The notes under the pieces: generated by a model | What the model was told of the DNA's origin: nothing | Databases searched by the model: none | What the model saw: only the letters and a program-made list of their open reading frames with translations | Shown here: positions 58,787 through 64,000 of the stretch, piece by piece | Layout: each line of letters starts with the position of its first letter | Numbering within the stretch: the stretch's first letter is position 1 | Assembly: GCA_963530615.1 (NCBI GenBank) | Contig: CAUSDX010000002.1 | Coordinates: forward strand, 147,151-211,150 | DNA length: 64,000 nucleotides | Direction: 5' to 3' | Origin: JABCPE02 sp963530615 | GTDB lineage: Bacteria; Bacteroidota; Bacteroidia; Flavobacteriales; Weeksellaceae | Made by a program: the position numbers and the translations under genes

Positions 58787-59554
58787 ATGCGAAAAAAAAT
58801 TATACTTGGAGAGGGGAAAAAAGTATATTTTGCTTCGGATCAGCATTTCGGAATGCCGAATTTTCGGGAAAGTAAAATTCGGGAGGAGAAGTTTGTGCGT
58901 TGGTTAGACCAAATAAAATCCGATGCTCAAGTACTTTTTTTGATGGGGGATTTATTTGATTTTTGGCATGAATGGGATTTCGTAGTTCCTAAGGGATATA
59001 TAAGGGTTTTGGGGAAGATAGCAGAATTGAAAGATCTTGGTATTGACATTTATTTTTTTGTGGGGAATCATGATTTATGGATGAAAGGATATTTTGAAGA
59101 AGAATTGGGGATTCCTGTTTTTTTTGAGAAACAATATTTTGAAATCAATGGGAAGCAGTTTTTATTGGCTCATGGAGATGGTTTAGGACCAGGAGATAAG
59201 GGGTATAAGAGAATGAAAAAGCTTTTTACGAATCCTTTGGCTCAATGGTTTTTTAAGTGGTTACATCCTGATATAGCGATGAGAATAGCGATGTATATGT
59301 CTCAAAAAAATAAACTGATAAGTGGAGTAGAAGACACGAAATTTTTGGGAGAAGATAAGGAATTTCTCATTCTTTATGCCAAAGAAAAATTGAAAACAGA
59401 AAAAATTGATTATTTTGTTTTTGGGCATAGACATTTGCCCATGATGTTAGATTTGAACGAAACATCTGCGAAGTACATCAATTTAGGAGATTGGATTTCT
59501 TATTTTACTTATGGAGTTTTTGAAAAGGAGTTTGAAATAAAAACATTTGATTGA
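58787..59554 (+). CDS. lpxH: UDP-2,3-diacylglucosamine diphosphatase
   Basis: A calcineurin-like phosphoesterase of 255 residues; LpxH forms lipid X in lipid A synthesis. The metal-site motifs are in order: ASDQHFG (16-22), LMGDLFDFWHEW, FVGNHDLW, LAHGDGLG, and FGHRHLP. Q replaces the usual V/L in the first motif, which is tolerated in Bacteroidota homologs. The mid-protein helical insert FKWLHPDIAMRIAMYMSQKNK would cap the lipid. It ends exactly one base before the next ATG, so the two genes are contiguous and probably coupled. Confidence 0.88.
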   Translation: MRKKIILGEGKKVYFASDQHFGMPNFRESKIREEKFVRWLDQIKSDAQVLFLMGDLFDFWHEWDFVVPKGYIRVLGKIAELKDLGIDIYFFVGNHDLWMKGYFEEELGIPVFFEKQYFEINGKQFLLAHGDGLGPGDKGYKRMKKLFTNPLAQWFFKWLHPDIAMRIAMYMSQKNKLISGVEDTKFLGEDKEFLILYAKEKLKTEKIDYFVFGHRHLPMMLDLNETSAKYINLGDWISYFTYGVFEKEFEIKTFD

Positions 59555-60535
59555 ATGCAGGATATTTTTGGGATTTTTTCGGAAGAGGATTTTGAGAGAT
59601 GTTGTTTACAAACTTTTCAATATCAGTATGAAAATGTAGAAGTGTATCGTAAGTTTGTTGATTTTTTAAGGATAAATCCAGATGAGGTTCTGAAGGTTTT
59701 TCAGATACCATTTTTGCCGATAGAGATGTATAAAAATCATTTGGTTTTGGATAAAAATAAGTCGGCAGAGTTGTATTTTCAGAGTAGTGGGACGACGCAG
59801 ATGAATTTATCTAAACATTATATTGCAGATATAAAAATTTATCAAGAAAGTATAGAGAAGAGTTTTACTCAATTTATAGGAAAAGCAGAAGATTTTATTT
59901 TTTTAGGATTATTACCCAATTATTTAGAAAGACAAAATTCTTCTCTGGTGTATATGGTGGATTTTCTGATGAAAAAATCTGGAAAGTCCGAAAATGGTTA
60001 TTTTTTATATAATCACGGAGAGCTTTTACAGAAATTGAATATTCTTAAAAATAGAAAAATCATTCTTTTTGGGGTAAGTTTTGCATTGTTAGATTTTATA
60101 GATTTTGTGAGAAAATCAGAGATAGATTTGATGCAAAATGAAAATTTAATAGTGATAGAAACGGGAGGAATGAAGGGGCGGAAGGAAGAAATGACAAAAG
60201 ATGAGTTGCTAGGTGTTTTACAAAAAGGATTGAAAACAGAGAAAATATATTCCGAGTATAGCATGACAGAATTATTATCTCAAGCATATTCTTTGGGTAG
60301 TAATGAGTATCTTTGTCCGCCTTGGATGAAGGTTTTAATTCGCAATGTAGAAGACCCGTTTTCCTATGTAGGAACTGGTAGGACGGGAGCGATTAACATC
60401 ATAGATTTGGCGAATATTCATAGTTGTAGTTTTATTGCTACGCAGGATTTGGGTAAAATACAAGATGGGAAATTTCAGGTTTTAGGGCGAATAGACCATT
60501 CGGATATTCGTGGGTGTAGCTTATTGGTTAGTTAA
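59555..60535 (+). CDS. LuxE-like acyl-protein synthetase / acyltransferase
   Basis: A cytoplasmic ANL-related enzyme of 326 residues. YFQSSGTTQMNLSKHYIAD (around 74-92) is the ATP/AMP-binding signature. IVIETGGMKGRKEEM and KIYSEYSMTELLSQAYS match the LuxE acyl-protein synthetase family, as does the late TGRTGAINIIDLANIHSCSFIATQDLG. LuxE activates fatty acid as acyl-AMP and holds it as a thioester for reduction to aldehyde in luminescent bacteria. There are no other lux genes here, so a different role in acyl transfer is expected. Directly follows lpxH; a link to lipid metabolism is inference. Confidence 0.82.
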   Translation: MQDIFGIFSEEDFERCCLQTFQYQYENVEVYRKFVDFLRINPDEVLKVFQIPFLPIEMYKNHLVLDKNKSAELYFQSSGTTQMNLSKHYIADIKIYQESIEKSFTQFIGKAEDFIFLGLLPNYLERQNSSLVYMVDFLMKKSGKSENGYFLYNHGELLQKLNILKNRKIILFGVSFALLDFIDFVRKSEIDLMQNENLIVIETGGMKGRKEEMTKDELLGVLQKGLKTEKIYSEYSMTELLSQAYSLGSNEYLCPPWMKVLIRNVEDPFSYVGTGRTGAINIIDLANIHSCSFIATQDLGKIQDGKFQVLGRIDHSDIRGCSLLVS

Positions 60536-60552
60536 AAATTAAATATTTCAAG

Positions 60553-61089
60553 ATGAAAAAATTATTGATATTATTTTTCGGAGGGCTTTTTTTGTTCGTA
60601 AATGCCCAGAGTTATAGAGAATTGAATAAATTATTGTACCGACTGGAACAAGAAAATAAAATTAATCATGATACCGAGATGCATTATGATTTAAACGGAA
60701 AAAAATTTCTCTATGTGAAAGACTATGAGAATGAAACAGAGCGTTGGGTTTTAGAAATCAAGAATGATGAAGCTCAGCTGGTAGAATTGATAGAGGATAA
60801 AGAAACGGGAAAAGCAATATCTCAAATTTATACAGGAGATGTAATTAGAAAAAAGCATGTGGTTTCTTTAAGGTTTGACCAGTTGGAGGGGCAGAGACTT
60901 GGAACTCCATTAACATTTCTTCATCATATTACTTATCAAGGAGGAGTATGGTATTTAATAGATGTCAATGCTGGTAATAGATGGATAGATATTGATGATT
61001 TAGGGAAGAAAAAAGAGGAAACTATGAGCAAAAGAGAAAGAAAATATTTAGAGAAAATTAAAAAAAGAAGAAATAAGAACCGAGATTAA
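60553..61089 (+). CDS. Exported protein of unknown function
   Basis: A protein of 178 residues with a signal peptide (about 1-18, ending VNAQ). There is a mostly beta middle (EMHYDLNGKKFLYVKDYENETERW) and a strongly basic, lysine-arginine-rich C-terminal tail (SKRERKYLEKIKKRRNKN). No known domain is recognised. It starts 17 bases after the LuxE-like gene and ends the operon; its TAA stop lies in the loop of the terminator. The basic tail might bind nucleic acid, lipid A phosphate or another anionic surface, but nothing confirms this. Confidence 0.75.
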   Translation: MKKLLILFFGGLFLFVNAQSYRELNKLLYRLEQENKINHDTEMHYDLNGKKFLYVKDYENETERWVLEIKNDEAQLVELIEDKETGKAISQIYTGDVIRKKHVVSLRFDQLEGQRLGTPLTFLHHITYQGGVWYLIDVNAGNRWIDIDDLGKKKEETMSKRERKYLEKIKKRRNKNRD

Positions 61090-61101
61090 TCTCGGTTTTT
61101 T
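61078..61101 (+). terminator. Terminator with embedded stop codon
   Basis: AACCGAGA (61078-61085), loop TTAA, TCTCGGTT (61090-61097), then T residues. The stop codon at 61087-61089 lies in the loop. Confidence 0.9.
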
Positions 61102-61142
61102 ATTGTGAAAGATAAAAGAGGAAGAAATTGATGAAGAATTGC

Positions 61143-61150
61143 TAAATTTG
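61143..61150 (+). promoter_or_regulatory. -7 box for the M1 peptidase-coaX operon
   Basis: TAAATTTG matches TAnnTTTG, 26 bases before the ATG at 61177. Confidence 0.65.
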
Positions 61151-61176
61151 TGGGGTAAATTTATAAAAATAATAAA

Positions 61177-63033
61177 ATGAAGAAACTGATTTTAGGAATT
61201 GTATTGTTTATCTCTGGAGGGCTAATGGCTCAAAAAGGAGAATATTATCAGCAGAGTGTCAAATATAAAATGGACATTGATGTTGATGCTAAAAATTATA
61301 CTTATCATGGGAAGCAGAGTGTAGAATATACCAATAATTCTCCTGATGAATTGAGTGTTGTGTATTTCCATTTGTATTGGAATGCTTTTAAGCCTAATTC
61401 TATGATGGATCAAAGGGTGCAAAATCAAGGTGAGCATGCGGATGGGCGTTTAGTAACCAAAGTAGATGGTAAAAATGTTTCTCGTTTGGCTTCTATTCCA
61501 TTAGAAGAAGAGGGAAGTCAAAAAATCAATTGGATAAAACAAAAAGGAAAAGAATTGAAGTTTGAGATTCAGGAGACGATAATGAAAGTCTATCTGAATG
61601 AACCGATAAAACCTCGTTCTACCACTACTTTTACCATGGACTGGGATGCGGTGATTCCTCATCAGATTCGTAGAGCAGGGAGAAATAACCGTGAGGGCGT
61701 GGAGATGTCCATGTCCCAATGGTATCCTAAAATAGCAGAGTATGATTATGACGGTTGGGCTACTTTTGATTATGTAGGAAGGGAGTTTCATGCTCCGTTT
61801 GGAGACTTTGAAGTAACGATTCATATTGATAAGGACTATGTGATTGGTGCTGGCGGAACTCTTTTAAATCCTATGGAAGTCAAAGGTTACAATGAAAATG
61901 CGAATGTGAAAGAAAATAAAAACGGAAAAGCAACTTGGAACTGGTCAGCTAAAAATATTTTAGATTTTGCATGGGCAGCAGACCCTGATTTTTCTGTTGA
62001 TGAACTGACTGTAGTAGATGGACCAAAACTCTATTTTGTATATCAAAAAAATGAAAAAACGAAGCTTTGGGACGAGGCAAAACCTTATGCGGTGAAGTTT
62101 TTCCAATTGATGAATAAACATTTTGGAAGGTATGTCTATCCAAGTTATAGTTTTATTCAAGGGGGAGATGGCGGAATGGAATACGGAATGTGTACGCTAA
62201 TGCTGGGAGAGCATCAGACTTTGCATAGATTGGTAAGCTTGATGGCTCATGAGGGGGCTCATTCTTGGTATCAGCATATGTTAGCAACGAATGAAAGCAC
62301 CACGCCTTGGTTAGATGAAGGCTTCACTTCTTATGCTCAGCATTTTGTGATGTATCAGCTCTTCCCACCAAAAGAACCTCAGCCTAATCCTTTCCTTTCC
62401 ACTATTAATAGTTATGTGAATTTTACCAAGGGAGGCATGGAAGAGCCAGCGAGTTGGTTAGGAGATCATCATGATGATGGTTCTGCTTATTCTGTAGCAT
62501 CTTATACTAAAGGAGAGTTGTTTTTAGTGGAGTTAGGGTATATTTTAGGGGAAGATACTTTGGCAAAAATCTTGAAAAGTTATTATAACGAATGGGCAAT
62601 GAAACATCCTACAGCAAGGGATTTCATGCATATCGCACAGAACATTTCTGGAATGGATTTGAAATGGTTTTATCATTATTGGATTAGTACTACCAAAACG
62701 ATAGATTATGCGATTAAGGAGGTGAAATATGGAGATGGTTTTACGACAATTACTTTGACCAATAAAGGAGAGATTCCAATGCCGATAGATTTTTCTGTCT
62801 TGACGAAAGATAATCAGGTGAAGAACTATCATATTCCACTCAATATGATGAGAGAACCGAAGAAAACAGACTATTTCGGAGATTTTATGACTCTGAATTA
62901 TTGGAATTGGACGGCGAATGATTATACTTTTACCATTCCTTTTGGTAAAGAAGATTTACAATTTTTGGGAATTGATTTCAGTCGTAGAATGGCAGATGTG
63001 AACCCAGAAGATAATTTCTTGGAGGTGAAATAA
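61177..63033 (+). CDS. M1 family metallopeptidase, exported
   Basis: A secreted or periplasmic zinc aminopeptidase-like enzyme of 618 residues. The signal peptide spans about 1-19 (ending LMAQ). An N-terminal beta domain covers about 25-250. The catalytic domain has GGDGGMEYGMCT in place of the GxMEN exopeptidase loop, then LMAHEGAHSWYQHML with HEGAH as the zinc HExxH, and PWLDEGFTSYAQ with the third ligand glutamate. The altered GxMEN suggests substrate preference differs from classic aminopeptidase N. No T9SS C-terminal sorting domain is visible. coaX follows after 6 bases. Confidence 0.9.
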   Translation: MKKLILGIVLFISGGLMAQKGEYYQQSVKYKMDIDVDAKNYTYHGKQSVEYTNNSPDELSVVYFHLYWNAFKPNSMMDQRVQNQGEHADGRLVTKVDGKNVSRLASIPLEEEGSQKINWIKQKGKELKFEIQETIMKVYLNEPIKPRSTTTFTMDWDAVIPHQIRRAGRNNREGVEMSMSQWYPKIAEYDYDGWATFDYVGREFHAPFGDFEVTIHIDKDYVIGAGGTLLNPMEVKGYNENANVKENKNGKATWNWSAKNILDFAWAADPDFSVDELTVVDGPKLYFVYQKNEKTKLWDEAKPYAVKFFQLMNKHFGRYVYPSYSFIQGGDGGMEYGMCTLMLGEHQTLHRLVSLMAHEGAHSWYQHMLATNESTTPWLDEGFTSYAQHFVMYQLFPPKEPQPNPFLSTINSYVNFTKGGMEEPASWLGDHHDDGSAYSVASYTKGELFLVELGYILGEDTLAKILKSYYNEWAMKHPTARDFMHIAQNISGMDLKWFYHYWISTTKTIDYAIKEVKYGDGFTTITLTNKGEIPMPIDFSVLTKDNQVKNYHIPLNMMREPKKTDYFGDFMTLNYWNWTANDYTFTIPFGKEDLQFLGIDFSRRMADVNPEDNFLEVK

Positions 63034-63039
63034 AAGAAT

Positions 63040-63813
63040 ATGAGTGATAATAAGAAGACATTAGTTGTCAATATAGGCAATACCAATATTCGCTTCGGGG
63101 TTTTTGAAGATGATGATTGCCAGACTTCTTGGGTGATTAACACCAAGCCTTACCGAACGCGAGATGAGTTTTATTCCCAATTCAAATTATTCTATCAGAC
63201 CTATGAGGTCAAAGTTAGTGATTTTGGAAAGATTGTCATTGGTTCAGTGGTGCCACAGCTGACGACTATCGTGAGCAGTGCCTTGCATAAAATCCATCAG
63301 TTAGAACCAGTTTTGGTCAATAGAAATACCATTTCTGAGGTAAAGCATCAGTCTAACCAAATGGGAACGGACATCTATGCTAATTTGGTAGCGGCACATC
63401 ATCTTTATCCTAAAGACAAGAAGAAGCTCATTATAGATTTTGGAACGGCACTCACGGCAAGTTGCGTTAATGAAGATGGTCAAGTCCAAGGGGTGATTAT
63501 CGCTCCTGGGATTATTACCTCGCTCAATAGTCTTGTTCAGCAGACAGCTCAGCTTCCAGAGATAGAGTTAGTCCCTCCCAAAAAAGTTTTAGGGAATGAT
63601 ACGGTTTCTTGTATGGTGAGTGGTATGGTGTATGGTTACCTTGGTATGGTGGAAGGTTTTATTGATAGAGTTAATGCTGAGGTGGGGGCAGAGTGTTTTG
63701 TGATCGCGACAGGAGGAGTTTCTCATATCTATAAGCCACTTACGGATAAAATCCATATTGCAGATAAACTTCATACGCTAAAAGGGCTTTATACCTTGGG
63801 TGGAAATCTCTGA
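63040..63813 (+). CDS. coaX: Type III pantothenate kinase
   Basis: Phosphorylates pantothenate, the first step of CoA synthesis, using an ASKHA-fold kinase that is insensitive to CoA feedback. The protein has 257 residues. LVVNIGNTNIRFGVFE (5-20) is the phosphate-1 motif, GTDIYANLVAAHHL the pantothenate site, and IIDFGTALTASCVN the phosphate-2 motif. GVIIAPGIITSLNSL and FVIATGG complete it. It follows the M1 peptidase by 6 bases. With panD at 37 kb it is the second CoA-pathway gene in the window. Confidence 0.95.
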   Translation: MSDNKKTLVVNIGNTNIRFGVFEDDDCQTSWVINTKPYRTRDEFYSQFKLFYQTYEVKVSDFGKIVIGSVVPQLTTIVSSALHKIHQLEPVLVNRNTISEVKHQSNQMGTDIYANLVAAHHLYPKDKKKLIIDFGTALTASCVNEDGQVQGVIIAPGIITSLNSLVQQTAQLPEIELVPPKKVLGNDTVSCMVSGMVYGYLGMVEGFIDRVNAEVGAECFVIATGGVSHIYKPLTDKIHIADKLHTLKGLYTLGGNL

Positions 63814-63840
63814 ATATTTGGAAGATATATGATAATTTTC

Positions 63841-63848
63841 TACATTTG
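63841..63848 (+). promoter_or_regulatory. -7 box after coaX
   Basis: TACATTTG matches TAnnTTTG, 28 bases after the coaX stop. A short frame of 23 codons (63876-63947) follows and stops in the first tandem-repeat unit; I do not call it a gene. Confidence 0.4.
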
Positions 63849-63919
63849 TCAGACTTAAAAAATAGAAAAAACATTATGAATTGTTTACTTGAAAATTTGC
63901 ATAAGTCTTTGAAAATCCG

Positions 63920-63927
63920 TATCTTTG
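63920..63927 (+). promoter_or_regulatory. -7 box just before the heptamer repeat
   Basis: TATCTTTG matches TAnnTTTG and lies in the loop of CCGTA/TACGG arms (63917-63934). Eleven bases separate it from the tandem repeat, which would thus be near the 5' end of a transcript. Confidence 0.45.
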
Positions 63928-63938
63928 GGTACGGAAGC

Positions 63939-64000
63939 GAACAGTGAACAGCGAACAGCGAACAGCGAACAGCGAACAGCGAACAGCGAACAGCGAACAG
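63939..64000 (+). repeat. Tandem heptanucleotide repeat (GAACAGC)n, open at the edge
   Basis: One GAACAGT followed by seven GAACAGC units and a partial eighth unit up to the last base. The array continues outside the window. Seven is not a multiple of three, so a change in copy number shifts the reading frame, and the repeat itself has no stop codon in any plus-strand frame. Confidence 0.95.

Noticed and set aside
59555..60535. Bioluminescence gene cluster
   Set aside because: No luxA, luxB, luxC or luxD is nearby; only a LuxE-like enzyme in a lipid A context.
63939..64000. CRISPR array
   Set aside because: The repeats are 7 bases, contiguous and without spacers; this is a tandem microsatellite-type repeat.
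1..64000. tRNA, rRNA or intact insertion sequence
   Set aside because: No cloverleaf with a GTTCRA T-arm, no rRNA core sequence and no transposase reading frame was recognised on either strand by eye.

Overview
The window is a low-GC (roughly one third G+C by eye) chromosomal segment of a member of the Bacteroidota, class Flavobacteriia, most like the Chryseobacterium/Riemerella/Bergeyella group (Weeksellaceae). The grounds are: many promoters of the Bacteroidetes type (a -7 box TAnnTTTG), A-rich start regions instead of clear Shine-Dalgarno sites, TonB-dependent receptors, a PorP/SprF-type type IX secretion protein, an exosortase F pair, BshA (bacillithiol), and flavobacterial conserved families such as DUF3822, DUF4254, DUF4292 and START-like. 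No tRNA, rRNA, CRISPR array or intact insertion sequence was recognised.

Layout. 1-0.7 kb: a decayed C5 DNA methyltransferase tail next to an orphan WHH nuclease toxin tip. 0.8-4.2 kb: str operon rpsL-rpsG-fusA-rpsJ without tuf. 4.3-14.6 kb: AI-2E-family permease, TonB receptor, asd, CDF transporter, exosortase F and its partner, then PASTA protein-RluD-PorP/SprF. 14.65-18.7 kb: a PEP-synthase-like enzyme and hemW. 19.5-20.4 kb: remains of what may be a toxin/immunity cassette. 20.5-25.5 kb: nadK, accD, rsmD, DUF3822, murI-folA. 25.6-31.6 kb: dps, a TPP-riboswitch-controlled TonB receptor (thiamin uptake), and a divergent pair of an outer-membrane barrel and an OFA-type major facilitator. 31.7-39.5 kb: glycosyltransferase, asnS-rpoN, HU, panD, a degenerate class IV aminotransferase and a START-like protein. 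39.7-43.4 kb: two exporters and a class III aminotransferase. 43.5-46.2 kb: PpiD-like foldase and cytidine deaminase. 46.3-53.6 kb: one long minus-strand run (flippase, dut, sugar nucleotidyltransferase, DUF4292 lipoprotein, EnvC, TatA, DUF4254, lipoprotein, ribA). 53.7-63.8 kb: GH3 glycosidase, bshA-msrA, TerC, queD-lpxH-LuxE-like-exported protein, M1 peptidase-coaX. The window ends inside a 7-bp tandem repeat.

Most of the window is housekeeping and envelope biology: translation, cofactors (NAD, CoA, flavin, folate, thiamin, heme), peptidoglycan (MurI, GH3, EnvC), lipid A (LpxH), fatty acid synthesis (AccD) and outer-membrane transport. The unusual material is in the gaps: two decayed accessory loci, several structured or repeated intergenic elements, four genes whose -7 box lies only 4-5 bases before the start codon (probable leaderless mRNAs), and enzymes lacking expected residues (AccD without its zinc knuckle, a class IV aminotransferase without the PLP lysine). 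No clearly new multi-gene system is visible; the best candidates for novelty are the toxin remnants, the nested palindromes near 42 kb, the structured repeat near 55.5 kb and the heptamer repeat at the right edge.
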